Shown in pieces: positions 1-7,811 of a DNA stretch of 32,197 nucleotides. The notes under the pieces are model-generated. The model was not told the origin of the DNA and searched no databases. It saw only the letters and a program-made list of their open reading frames with translations. The stretch's first letter is position 1. Each line of letters opens with the position of its first letter. The translations under genes and the position numbers were made by a program. This DNA is from Chloroflexota bacterium (lineage in GTDB: Bacteria > Chloroflexota > Dormibacteria > Dormibacterales > Dormibacteraceae): the NCBI GenBank assembly GCA_005879985.1, contig VBIA01000167.1, positions 1-32,197 on the forward strand. Reading direction: 5' to 3'.

Positions 1-414
1 GTCGGTCTCGATCTCGCGTCGGTGCCAGGCGCTCACACGTACGAGAACGGGGTTATCGAGTCGGGTCTCGTCCGTCTCGTGGGTATCTGGGGACATGGTG
101 CGCTGTACCTGACCAGCGCACCCACCGAGGCATCGCCAAAAGACCGCACGCCATATCCGGAATGCCCACAAGAGCCGAGCGATGCGGCGGTGCCGAATCC
201 GCCGCCCTGGGCTCAATCGATCTTTTCCGACCGCGCCCTGCTGAAGGCGCACGGGATTCAGATCCTCGAGTTCGGCGTGTGCCAGGGCAGTCTGTTCATC
301 GTCGTTTACGTCGCGGATCGCGAGACCGTGAATTTCCTCGCCAAGCGCTACGCCCCCGCCAAAGTCGCCGGGTGGATGCAGCCGGTCCCCTACCCGAGAC
401 GCGCCGGCGTCTAG
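1..414 (+). CDS. Hypothetical secreted protein, 5'-truncated by window edge; tandem paralogue of the next gene
   Basis: The frame is open from base 1, so the true start lies upstream and 137 residues are visible. It aligns nearly residue for residue with the C-terminal two thirds of the next gene. Shared stretches are GLDLAS, PGAHTY, VPNPPPWAQSI, LLKAH, VCQGSLFI and ADRETV, and the two copies are offset by about 628 bp. The visible part has two cysteines (in PECPQ and GVCQG) that are also present in the partner. I do not recognise the family. By analogy with the neighbour it should be an exported lipoprotein. The two genes are 16 bp apart and probably cotranscribed. Confidence 0.7.
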   Translation, partial: VGLDLASVPGAHTYENGVIESGLVRLVGIWGHGALYLTSAPTEASPKDRTPYPECPQEPSDAAVPNPPPWAQSIFSDRALLKAHGIQILEFGVCQGSLFIVVYVADRETVNFLAKRYAPAKVAGWMQPVPYPRRAGV

Positions 415-430
415 GATCAGCGACAGAGTC

Positions 431-1021
431 ATGGCGACTCGGGTCCGCTGGTTGCTTCTGGCGATTCTTCTGGCAGGCGCTTCTTGCGCCACCCCGGCGA
501 TTGGTCCGGCTGCCAGACCGCTTTACACGGTGACCGCCACAGTCATGGCAGTGCCAGGAAAGACTGTCAACGCGTGCGCGTTCGAGCCGCTGCCCTACCC
601 GCCGATCGGCTGCGGTGGCGCGCAGGTCGTCGGTCTCGACCTCGCGTCGGCGCCGGGCGCTCACACGTACAGGAATGGGGTTGTGGAGACGGGTTTAGTC
701 CGTCTCGTAGGTGTGTGGAAACAGGGCGTGCTCAACCTGACGAGCCCACCCACGGCGGCGTCGCCAAAAGACGCGACGCCAACGCCGCAATGCGCGCAGG
801 ACCAGGGCGACGCGGAGGTGCCGAATCCGCCGCCATGGGCTCAATCGATCCTGTCTGACGACGCTCTGCTAAAGGCGCACAGCATTCAGCTCCTCGGCTT
901 CTACGTGTGCCAGGGCAGTCTGTTCATTGCGGTAACGGTCGCGGACCGCGAGACCGTGGATTTCCTCACCAAGCGCTACGCCCCCGCTCGGGTTGCCGGG
1001 TGGCTGCGGCCGGTCTCCTAG
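431..1021 (+). CDS. Putative lipoprotein of unknown function
   Basis: This is a 196-residue protein with a clear N-terminal signal: basic start MATRVR, a hydrophobic run, then LLAGASC, a slightly atypical lipobox with Cys20 as the expected lipidated residue. Mature-part cysteines occur in NACAF, GCGG, PQCAQ and YVCQG, consistent with disulfides outside the cytoplasm. The middle and C-terminal parts duplicate the preceding truncated gene. No known domain is recognised. The stop codon overlaps the convergent adenosine deaminase stop by 4 nt (ctag), so there is no room for a separate terminator between them. Confidence 0.7.
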   Translation: MATRVRWLLLAILLAGASCATPAIGPAARPLYTVTATVMAVPGKTVNACAFEPLPYPPIGCGGAQVVGLDLASAPGAHTYRNGVVETGLVRLVGVWKQGVLNLTSPPTAASPKDATPTPQCAQDQGDAEVPNPPPWAQSILSDDALLKAHSIQLLGFYVCQGSLFIAVTVADRETVDFLTKRYAPARVAGWLRPVS

Positions 1022-1923
1022 CCGAACCTCGCCGCGTAGGCGGTCTCGTTGCACGCGCGCAGCTCTGCCTCGGTCATCCCCATCCCGGCGGCCAGCTCGA
1101 ACTCTCGGCTGAGCGTCGTGCCGGCGACAGTGCGTGAGTCGGTGCTGATCGTGCATCTCACGCCTGCTCGCACCAGGCGAGGCAGCGGATGCTCGGCCAG
1201 CGCCGGCACGGCCTTGCACTTCCAGTTGGCGGTCGGGCACATGTCGAGGACGACTCCTTCCGACCGGATGCGCTCGACGATGCGCGGCTCCCGCGCGCCG
1301 ATCACTCCGTGGGCGACGCGCTCGACGCCGAGAGCGAGTGCCTCTTCGACATTCTTCGGATCGCCCGCTTCGCCCGCATGGCACGTCAGCCGCAGGCCGG
1401 CCGCGCGGGCGGCCTCGAACGCCGGCCGCTGGGGGCCTGCCGGGAAGCGGATCTCGTCGCCGGCCAGGTCGAAACCGACCAGGCCTCGGCCGGCGTAGCG
1501 GCCTGCTTCTCGCGCCAGCGCGACGTTGTCCTCGACCGAGTGCTGGCGCATGGCGCATACGATGGCCACCGCTCGTATAGGCCCGGACGCGAGCCCCGCT
1601 AGCACGCTTTCGATCACCTGCGGCACCGTCAGGCCGCGCCGCAGGTGCAGCCGGGGCGCCCAGCGCACCTCGAGGTAGTCGATGTCCTCGGCCGCAGAGT
1701 CGACGCAGACCTCATAGGCGATGCGCTCGAGCGTCGCTTGCGTCTGCATCACGGCGATCGCGTCGTCGAAATAGCCGATGTACTCGGCCTGCGACGGGCA
1801 GTCGTCAGGCGCGACCATCCGGGGCGGGCGGCCGAAGTCCCCCAGCTCGGCGGCGGTCGAAACGCGAACAGCACCGTCGAGATGACAGTGCAGCTCCGCC
1901 TTGCGCCACGTCAGAAAGTCCAA
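1018..1923 (-). CDS. add: Adenosine deaminase
   Basis: Zn-dependent amidohydrolase-fold enzyme converting (deoxy)adenosine to (deoxy)inosine in purine salvage. The 301-residue product shows the family metal and catalytic motifs in order: HCHLDGA near residue 12 (HxH metal pair), TCHAGEAGDP (metal His and catalytic Glu), VAHGV (catalytic His) and ISTDSRTVAGTTL (metal Asp). It is somewhat shorter than the usual 330-350 residues but has no internal break. The likely start is TTG at 1921-1923; a good Shine-Dalgarno site is not visible. It is divergent from the ABC exporter, with only 20 bp between starts. hpt lies on the same strand beyond the exporter and could use the hypoxanthine formed downstream of this reaction. 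Confidence 0.92.
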   Translation of the reverse strand: MDFLTWRKAELHCHLDGAVRVSTAAELGDFGRPPRMVAPDDCPSQAEYIGYFDDAIAVMQTQATLERIAYEVCVDSAAEDIDYLEVRWAPRLHLRRGLTVPQVIESVLAGLASGPIRAVAIVCAMRQHSVEDNVALAREAGRYAGRGLVGFDLAGDEIRFPAGPQRPAFEAARAAGLRLTCHAGEAGDPKNVEEALALGVERVAHGVIGAREPRIVERIRSEGVVLDMCPTANWKCKAVPALAEHPLPRLVRAGVRCTISTDSRTVAGTTLSREFELAAGMGMTEAELRACNETAYAARFG

Positions 1924-1943
1924 CAGAGGAAAATTGTCATACA

Positions 1944-2876
1944 GTGAGCGACCCCCATTCGTTGATCCTCGCGCGCCAACTCACCAAAAGATTTGGCGAC
2001 CTGACGGCGGTCGACGGTATCGACTTCGAGGTCGCCAAAGGCGAGGCGTTCGGCTTCCTCGGGCCGAACGGCGCCGGCAAGACATCGACCATGCGCATGA
2101 TCGGCGGCGTCTCGCCGGTCACTTCCGGCCTGCTCACTATCTTCGGCCTCGACCCGGCCCGGCATGGACCGACCATCCGTGCCCGCCTCGGCGTGGTGCC
2201 TCAGGCCGACACGCTCGACCTGGAGCTCACCGTCCGCGAGAACCTGATGATCTACTCGCGCTACTTCGACCTGTCCTGGCGCGAAGGTGCGCGGCGCGCC
2301 GACGAGCTGCTCGAGTTCGTGCAGCTGAAGGAGCGGTCGAGGGACAAGGTCGACGAGCTCAGCGGCGGCATGAAGCGGCGGCTGACCATCGCCCGCGCGC
2401 TGATCAACTCGCCCGAGCTGCTCCTGCTCGATGAGCCCACCACCGGACTGGACCCGCAGGCGCGGCACCTGGTGTGGGACCGGCTCTACCGGCTGAAGCA
2501 GCGCGGCGTGACGCTGGTGCTGACCACTCACTACATGGACGAGGCCGAGCAGCTGTGCGACCGCCTGGTCGTGCTGGACAAGGCGCGGATCGCGGCCGAG
2601 GGGTCTCCGCGCGAGCTGATCGACAGATACTCGACGCGCGAGGTGCTCGAGCTGCGCTTCCCCATCGACGAGCAGCCGTCGCTCGACGGCAAGCTGAATG
2701 ACATTGCCGAGCGGATCGAGGTGCTACCCGACCGCGTCCTGCTCTACACCAGCGACGGCGACGAGGCGATCGCCGCGGTGCGTAAGCGAGGGTTGCAGCC
2801 GGAGACCGCCCTGGTGCGGCGCAGCACGCTCGAGGACGTGTTCCTGCGCCTCACCGGCAGGAGCCTCGTCGACTGA
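1944..2876 (+). CDS. ABC-2 type exporter, ATP-binding subunit
   Basis: A 310-residue cytoplasmic ATPase of the DrrA/NodI kind. Walker A GPNGAGKT is at 40-47, Q-loop VVPQ at about 84-87, signature LSGGM at 139-143, Walker B LLLLDEPTTGLD at 159-170 and the switch His (TTHYMDEAE) at about 196. The roughly 80 residues after the ATPase core form the C-terminal extension typical of drug or lipid exporters. It starts with GTG at 1944. The stop overlaps the next start by one base (TGATG), so it is translationally coupled to two permeases. The substrate cannot be told from sequence. ABC-2 permeases are normally exporters, so this is unlikely to be a nucleoside importer despite its add/hpt neighbours. 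Confidence 0.93.
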   Translation: MSDPHSLILARQLTKRFGDLTAVDGIDFEVAKGEAFGFLGPNGAGKTSTMRMIGGVSPVTSGLLTIFGLDPARHGPTIRARLGVVPQADTLDLELTVRENLMIYSRYFDLSWREGARRADELLEFVQLKERSRDKVDELSGGMKRRLTIARALINSPELLLLDEPTTGLDPQARHLVWDRLYRLKQRGVTLVLTTHYMDEAEQLCDRLVVLDKARIAAEGSPRELIDRYSTREVLELRFPIDEQPSLDGKLNDIAERIEVLPDRVLLYTSDGDEAIAAVRKRGLQPETALVRRSTLEDVFLRLTGRSLVD

Positions 2877-3652
2877 TGTCGCTCATGGCCGGCACGCTGC
2901 ACGTCGTCGAGTACAACGCGCTGGTGTTCCGGCGCATCTGGCGCGGGTCGATCGCTGTCTCGTTTTTCACGCCGCTGTTCTTCCTGGCTGCGATGGGCGT
3001 CGGTCTCGGCGGCCTGGTGAACCGGAGCAGTGGCGGCGTCAACGGCGTGCCCTACCTCGATTTCCTTGCCCCTGGCCTCATTGCGGCCGCCTGCATGCAG
3101 ACGGCGGCCATCGAGGCCACGTACCCGATCCTCGCCAAGATCATGTGGGACAAGACCTACGAGGCGGCGCTCGCAACCCCGGTTACGATCCCTGACCTGA
3201 TCCGCGGCGAGGTCGTCTGGACCACCATCCGGATGTTCATCGTCGCGGCCATGTTCTGGATCGTGATGTATCTCTTCGGCGTCGGCCACTCGCTGGAGGC
3301 GCTGCTGGCGATCCCTGCAAGCGTTCTCACCGGTCTCGCCTTCTCGTCGACCATCATGGCTTTCACAGCCACGCGCCGGAACGACAGCGGATTCGCGGCC
3401 ATCAACCGGTTCGTGATCATTCCGCTCTACCTGCTCGGCGGCACGTTCTTCCCGATCGCCAAGCTGCCGCTGGCGCTCCAGGCGCTGGCGTGGGCGACAC
3501 CCCTCGCGCACGGTGTGGCCCTGACCCGCGGCGTGGTGCTTGGGAACATCAACGCGCCTGAGGCGGCGCTGCACGCGTTGGTGCCGCTCGCTTACTTCGC
3601 CGGCGGGCTGCTCATCGCTCGCGCTCTGCTCGTGAAACGACTCGCCAAATGA
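2876..3652 (+). CDS. ABC-2 type transporter permease (first subunit)
   Basis: A 258-residue integral membrane protein of the ABC-2 permease family with about six hydrophobic segments. It contains the conserved central region around YLDFLAPGL and TYPILAKIMWDKTYEAAL, and a late segment YLLGGTFFPIAKLPLALQ, which matches the family's xGxFFP motif. It overlaps the ATPase gene by 1 nt and the second permease by 4 nt (ATGA at 3649-3652). It is similar in layout to the following gene, so the two probably pair as a heterodimeric membrane domain driven by the preceding ATPase. Confidence 0.9.
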   Translation: MSLMAGTLHVVEYNALVFRRIWRGSIAVSFFTPLFFLAAMGVGLGGLVNRSSGGVNGVPYLDFLAPGLIAAACMQTAAIEATYPILAKIMWDKTYEAALATPVTIPDLIRGEVVWTTIRMFIVAAMFWIVMYLFGVGHSLEALLAIPASVLTGLAFSSTIMAFTATRRNDSGFAAINRFVIIPLYLLGGTFFPIAKLPLALQALAWATPLAHGVALTRGVVLGNINAPEAALHALVPLAYFAGGLLIARALLVKRLAK

Positions 3653-4452
3653 GCGTTCTCACTCGCCGCACAGCGCCTGTGCGAGTGCCCACGCGCTCGT
3701 TCCACATGGTCGAGCGCAACGTCATGGCCTACCGCCACAACTGGATCGTGATCCTGTCCGGATTCTTCGAGCCGGTGCTGTACCTGCTCGGCATCGGATT
3801 CGGCCTCGGCTCGCTGGTGCCGGCCGTCTCGACGGGCGGCGGGCACACGGTGAGCTACGCGATGTTCGTCGCGCCCGCGCTGATGGCCACGTCGGCGATG
3901 AACGGCGCCGTGTACGAGTCGACCTCCAACTTCTTCTACAAGCTCCGGTACGCAAAAACCTTCGAGGCCGTCATCCAGACCCCTGTCGGCGTCGAGGACG
4001 CAGCCATGGGCGAGGTGATCTGGGCGGTCATTCGCGGCTGCCTCTACTCGATCGGGTTCGTGATGATCATGCAGGCCCTCGGATTGATCGCCTCACCCTG
4101 GGGGGGCGTGCTGTCGGTGCTGGCCGCGCTGTTGATCGGCTTCGCTTTCGCAGCGCTGGGCACCGCCATCACAACGTTCATGCGCCAGTGGCAGGACCAC
4201 GAGATCGTCACGCTGGGGCTGCAGCCATTGTTCCTTTTCTCGGCCACATTCTTCCCGATCACGGTGTATCCGCCGATCCTGCAGGCGTTCGTCGCGGTGA
4301 CGCCGCTCTACCGCAGCATCCACCTGATCCGCGGCTTGACCACCGGCCAGATCGACGTCGGCCTGCTCGTCGATGTGCTCTATCTCGTGCTGCTTGGCCT
4401 GGTCGGTGTGGCCGTGGCTTCGGTGCGCCTGCGGCGGCGACTGCTTAAGTGA
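3649..4452 (+). CDS. ABC-2 type transporter permease (second subunit)
   Basis: A 267-residue permease paralogous to the preceding one. It has a cytosolic basic N-terminus, about six transmembrane segments, a central region FVAPALMATSAMNGAVYEST, and the family motif FLFSATFFPITVYPPILQ. It ends in an arginine-rich tail (RLRRRLLK). The start ATG overlaps the previous stop. The stop runs 8 nt into the convergent hpt gene. Together with the two genes before it this makes a complete ATPase plus two-permease exporter. There is no substrate-binding protein, as expected for export. Confidence 0.9.
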   Translation: MSVLTRRTAPVRVPTRSFHMVERNVMAYRHNWIVILSGFFEPVLYLLGIGFGLGSLVPAVSTGGGHTVSYAMFVAPALMATSAMNGAVYESTSNFFYKLRYAKTFEAVIQTPVGVEDAAMGEVIWAVIRGCLYSIGFVMIMQALGLIASPWGGVLSVLAALLIGFAFAALGTAITTFMRQWQDHEIVTLGLQPLFLFSATFFPITVYPPILQAFVAVTPLYRSIHLIRGLTTGQIDVGLLVDVLYLVLLGLVGVAVASVRLRRRLLK

Positions 4453-5056
4453 GCGTGTAGATCCCGGGCAGCTCGCGATACAGGCCCGCGTAGTCGAGCC
4501 CGTACCCGATCACGAAGCGGTCGGGGATGACGAATCCGGTGAAGTCGATCTTCGTCTCGACCTCGCGCCGCGCGGGCCGATCCAGCAGCGCGGCCAGCCG
4601 CAGCGACGCGGGCCTCAGCTTGCGCAGACGCCTCTCGATCGCGCTGACCGTTCGTCCGGAGTCGATGATGTCCTCGATCAGCAGCACGTGCCGGCCGACG
4701 AGCGGGCCTTCGACCATATGCGCCAGCCGCAGCTTGCCCGGCGCCGTGCCCGACCCGTAGCTCGCCGCGCTGACAAACTCGAGCTCCGCGGGGATGCTGA
4801 GGCTGCGAAGCAGGTCGGCGGCGAAAACGGTTGCGCCTTTGAGGATGACCACGAGCACAAGCGGCGTGTCGATGTCCGCGTAGACCTCGGAGATCTCACG
4901 GCCCATGTCCTCGACACGCTTGGCGATGCGCTCGGCCGAGATGAGCGCCCGGCCGGTGCCCTTTTTGAGGGCGGGCTCGGGGGGCGCGCTGGTCTCTGGC
5001 ATCAGAGCTATTACACCCTGATCCGGGTCCTGCGCGCTCGTCCGCGTCTGCGCCAT
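4445..5056 (-). CDS. hpt: Hypoxanthine phosphoribosyltransferase
   Basis: Purine salvage enzyme that makes IMP or GMP from hypoxanthine or guanine and PRPP in the cytoplasm. The PRPP-binding motif LLIEDIIDSGRT is clear. Other family features are VVILKGATVFAADL (first loop), FVSAASYGSGT (flexible catalytic loop) and the base-binding end FVIGYGLDYAGLYREL. The 203-residue reading includes about 35 extra residues before the usual beginning (ALISAERIAKRV). ATG at 5002 (Met19) is an alternative start. The start is divergent from the next gene by only 15 bp, so promoters must overlap the coding sequences or be very compact. Confidence 0.92.
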   Translation of the reverse strand: MAQTRTSAQDPDQGVIALMPETSAPPEPALKKGTGRALISAERIAKRVEDMGREISEVYADIDTPLVLVVILKGATVFAADLLRSLSIPAELEFVSAASYGSGTAPGKLRLAHMVEGPLVGRHVLLIEDIIDSGRTVSAIERRLRKLRPASLRLAALLDRPARREVETKIDFTGFVIPDRFVIGYGLDYAGLYRELPGIYTLT

Positions 5057-5071
5057 AGTTGACGCTGGCAG

Positions 5072-5440
5072 ATGGACGAGAAGCCTCGCGAGGTTGTCCG
5101 CTATCGCTACCGGTATCGCCGGTTCGGCTGCGGCGGCGGTTTCTTCCTGGTGCTGACGGTCGGGATCGTGATGGCGCTCTTCAACCTGGCCATCAGCATC
5201 GGCATCTCGGTGCGTGTGCCGCTTACGAGCGCCAACTTCACCATCGCGGCGTCGATCGGGCAGAAGGACAAGGCGGTCGCCGCGCTGCCCTCATACACCG
5301 AAGGCCGGCTGGGCGGGAACCAGAATGTGTTCAACAACTCGACGACGATGACGATCGGGCCCGCCGAGGGCACGGCGATGGTGGTCCTCGGCCGGCAGGA
5401 CGGCGCGCCCGTTTTCGACCTGCATCTCGACGTGCGCTAG
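5072..5440 (+). CDS. Small single-pass membrane protein, unknown function
   Basis: The product is 122 residues long. The N-terminus is strongly basic (RYRYRYRRF), followed by a glycine/cysteine patch and one long hydrophobic segment at about 22-45. About 75 polar residues follow, rich in Asn, Thr and Gly. By the positive-inside rule the C-terminal part would lie outside the cytoplasm. No family is recognised. It is transcribed away from hpt, and its stop is followed by the palindromic pair at 5464-5516. Confidence 0.6.
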   Translation: MDEKPREVVRYRYRYRRFGCGGGFFLVLTVGIVMALFNLAISIGISVRVPLTSANFTIAASIGQKDKAVAALPSYTEGRLGGNQNVFNNSTTMTIGPAEGTAMVVLGRQDGAPVFDLHLDVR

Positions 5441-5463
5441 GTCCAGAGAGAGATTCCCTTCGC

Positions 5464-5473
5464 TTGTATACAA
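5464..5473. promoter_or_regulatory. Operator-like palindrome TTGTATACAA, copy 1
   Basis: A perfect 10-bp inverted repeat that stands out in a GC-rich context. It shares the core of a second copy whose centre lies 41 bp away, about four helical turns. The TGTATACA core resembles operators of FadR/FCD-type GntR regulators. No such regulator is encoded in this window. Confidence 0.5.
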
Positions 5474-5502
5474 ACGCGGGTCGGAACGACCTAATTCAGC
5501 GC

Positions 5503-5516
5503 GTTTGTATACAAAC
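5503..5516. promoter_or_regulatory. Operator-like palindrome GTTTGTATACAAAC, copy 2
   Basis: A perfect 14-bp palindrome containing the same core as the copy at 5464. Both lie between the 3' ends of two convergent genes, an unusual place for operators. They may serve a transcript not recognised here, or be remnants of a rearranged promoter. A stem of this AT-rich kind without a U-tract is a poor terminator. Confidence 0.5.
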
Positions 5517-5526
5517 CGCGCGGGCG

Positions 5527-6333
5527 CTACACCCCGATGGGGTGCCAGACCGTCTTCATCTCCATGAACGCTGTGATCAGCTGCGGGCTCATCTCATCCG
5601 CTCGATGCTTGACCACGCGCTTCACGTTGTCGGCCGCGGCCTTCTCGATCGATGCGACCTCTTGCGGCGTGCAGCCTGCGACGTCGATCGCGTTCACGTC
5701 CATGTGCGACGCGAGCCACGGCAGCAGCTCCTTGCGATAACCGGCGAGCACGTTCACCACGCCGCCTGGCAGGTCGCTCGTGGCGAGCACCTCGGCCAGC
5801 GTCAGGCCGGGCAGCGGGTGTGACTCGGGCACCAGGACGACCACCGTGTTGCCGCCGCACAGCGCGGGCGCGATGCGCCGCACCAGGCCGGCAAGCGCGG
5901 GCTCTTCCGGTGCGACGATGCCAACAACCCCGGTCGGCTCCGGGATCGTGAAGTTGAAGTACGGCCCGGCGACCGGGTTGGTGTTGCCCGCGACCTGGGC
6001 CAGCTTGTCCGTCCAGCCCGCGTACCAGACCAGCGCCTCGACCGCTTGCTCAACCTCGCGGCCAGAGGCGCGACCGCCGCCGAGCACCTCGACGAACTGA
6101 GAGCGGCGGCCATCGAGCATCTCGGCCGCGCGGTAAAGGATCTGGCCGCGGTTCATCGCCGTGCGCGCCGACCAGCCGCCGAGGGCCGAGCGCGCTGCCC
6201 GCACCGCGTCGCGCAGGTCCTTGCGCGAGCCGCGCGGCACGTTGACCGAGCCCTCGGGTCTATACGCACGGCCCGACTCGGAGCGCACGAACTCGCCCCC
6301 GATGTACAGCTTGTAGGTCTTGCGGACGTCCAC
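5527..6333 (-). CDS. Short aldehyde dehydrogenase-family protein, probable pseudoenzyme
   Basis: The 268-residue product matches only the N-terminal, NAD-binding part of aldehyde dehydrogenases (IGGEFVRSES, ALVWYAGWTDKLAQV, GGNTVVVLVPE, LPGGVVNVLAG). It ends in a distinct tail, EMKTVWHPIGV. Residues essential in active ALDHs are changed: the Asn of PWNFP aligns with Glu144, and the cofactor Lys of LKPAE aligns with Leu167. The whole catalytic domain with Cys and Glu is absent. The GTG at 6331-6333 lies 2 bp after the stop of the full-length ALDH, and no frame break is seen, so this looks like a maintained short form rather than debris. A role as partner or regulator of the full-length enzyme is inference. 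Confidence 0.75.
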   Translation of the reverse strand: MDVRKTYKLYIGGEFVRSESGRAYRPEGSVNVPRGSRKDLRDAVRAARSALGGWSARTAMNRGQILYRAAEMLDGRRSQFVEVLGGGRASGREVEQAVEALVWYAGWTDKLAQVAGNTNPVAGPYFNFTIPEPTGVVGIVAPEEPALAGLVRRIAPALCGGNTVVVLVPESHPLPGLTLAEVLATSDLPGGVVNVLAGYRKELLPWLASHMDVNAIDVAGCTPQEVASIEKAAADNVKRVVKHRADEMSPQLITAFMEMKTVWHPIGV

Positions 6334-6335
6334 GA

Positions 6336-7808
6336 TCAGTTGAGCTCCAGGTAGGGCAGCAGCCCGTGCAGCCCGCCCTCGCGGCCGTAGCCCGACTCCT
6401 TGTAGCCGCCGAATGGCGAGGTCGGGTCGAAGCGGTTGAACGTGTTCGCCCACACGACCCCCGCGCGCATGCGCTCGGCCATCCACAGGATGCGCGAGCC
6501 CTTGTCAGTCCAAACGCCCGCCGACAGCCCGTAGGGCGTGTTGTTCGCCTTCTCCACCGCCTCGTCCGGCGTCCGAAAGGTCAGCACCGACAGCACCGGG
6601 CCGAAGATCTCCTCGCGCGCGATCCGGTAAGACTGCGAAACGTTCGTGAACAGCGTGGGCGGGAACCAGTAGCCGCGCTCCGGCAGCTTGCATTCGGGCT
6701 GGTACAGCTCGGCGCCTTCCTCGACGCCCGATTCGACGAGACCCGCGATCTTCTCCAGCTGCGCCTTCGAGTTGATGGCGCCGATGTCCGTGTTCTTGTC
6801 CAGCGGGTCACCAAGCCGCAGCGTGCCGAGCCGGATCTTCAGCTTCTCCAGCAGCGGCTCGAAGATGGACTCCTGCACCAGGAGCCGGCTGCCCGCGCAG
6901 CACACGTGACCCTGGTTGAAGTAGATGCCGTTGACGATGCCCTCGACCGCGGCGTCCAGGGGCGCGTCCTCGAAAACGATGTTGGCCGCCTTGCCGCCGA
7001 GCTCCAGGGTCAGGCGCTTGCCCGTCCCGGCCAGCGATCGCTGGATGAGCTTGCCCACCTCGGTCGAGCCCGTGAACGCGACCTTGCGCACGGCCGGGTG
7101 AGACACGACCAGCGAGCCCGTCTTGCCGGCGCCCGTGAGGATGTTCACCACACCGTCGGGCAGCTCAGCCTGCATACAGATGTCGGCAAAGAGCAGCGCC
7201 GACAGCGGCGTGGTCTCCGCGGGCTTCAGCACGACCGTGTTGCCGGCGGCCAGCGCAGGCGCGATCTTCCACGCCAGCATCAGCAGCGGGAAGTTCCACG
7301 GGATAACCTGGCCCGCGACCCCGATCGGTCGCGGCTTGACGTTCGGGAACGCCCACTCAAGCTTGTCCGCCCAGCCCGCGTAGTAGAAGAAGTGGGCGGC
7401 GCTCAAAGGGATGTCGACGTCGCGGGACTCCTTGATCGGCTTGCCGCCGTCCATCGTCTCCACCACGGCGAGCTCGCGCGCGCGCTCCTGCAGGATGCGC
7501 GAGATCCGGAAGAGGTAGCGCGCACGGCGCGAAGGACCGATGCGCGACCACGAGTCGAACGCCTTTGACGCCGCCTTGACGGCGCGGTCGACGTCGACCT
7601 CGTCGGCCTCGACCACCTCCGACAGCTTCTCCTCGTTCGAGGGGTTGATTGTCGGGAATCGCTTCTGGCTGTGCGCCTTCACCATGCGGCCGCCGATGAA
7701 GAGGTCGTAGCGCTTCTCGATCTTCACGTGATCGGTCGACTCGGGCGCGGGCGCGTACTCGAATCTCTGTGTCGCGAGCTCGATCCGTGAACGCTTTGCT
7801 ATCGCCAT
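6336..7808 (-). CDS. NAD(P)-dependent aldehyde dehydrogenase
   Basis: A full-length 490-residue ALDH oxidising an aldehyde to the acid in the cytoplasm. Catalytic residues are all visible: Asn172 in IPWNFPL, Lys195 in VVLKPAE, Glu269 in LTLELGGK, and the Cys pair 303-304 in GHVCCAGSR. The C-terminal motif PFGGYKESGYGRE is present. Lying directly after deoC, it fits oxidation of the acetaldehyde released by deoxyribose-5-phosphate aldolase (inference from context). Starting at ATG 7808 it begins 3 bp after the original deoC stop at 7812-7814, so the genes were tightly coupled. With deoC broken, its substrate supply may now differ. Confidence 0.9.
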   Translation of the reverse strand: MAIAKRSRIELATQRFEYAPAPESTDHVKIEKRYDLFIGGRMVKAHSQKRFPTINPSNEEKLSEVVEADEVDVDRAVKAASKAFDSWSRIGPSRRARYLFRISRILQERARELAVVETMDGGKPIKESRDVDIPLSAAHFFYYAGWADKLEWAFPNVKPRPIGVAGQVIPWNFPLLMLAWKIAPALAAGNTVVLKPAETTPLSALLFADICMQAELPDGVVNILTGAGKTGSLVVSHPAVRKVAFTGSTEVGKLIQRSLAGTGKRLTLELGGKAANIVFEDAPLDAAVEGIVNGIYFNQGHVCCAGSRLLVQESIFEPLLEKLKIRLGTLRLGDPLDKNTDIGAINSKAQLEKIAGLVESGVEEGAELYQPECKLPERGYWFPPTLFTNVSQSYRIAREEIFGPVLSVLTFRTPDEAVEKANNTPYGLSAGVWTDKGSRILWMAERMRAGVVWANTFNRFDPTSPFGGYKESGYGREGGLHGLLPYLELN

Positions 7809-7811
7809 CGG

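Noticed and set aside
1944-4452. Nucleoside importer, suggested by add and hpt neighbours
   Set aside because: The permeases are ABC-2 type and there is no binding protein, so it is an exporter family.
5464-5516. Intrinsic terminator between convergent genes
   Set aside because: The palindromes are AT-rich, lack loops and U-tracts and occur twice with regular spacing, which fits operators better.
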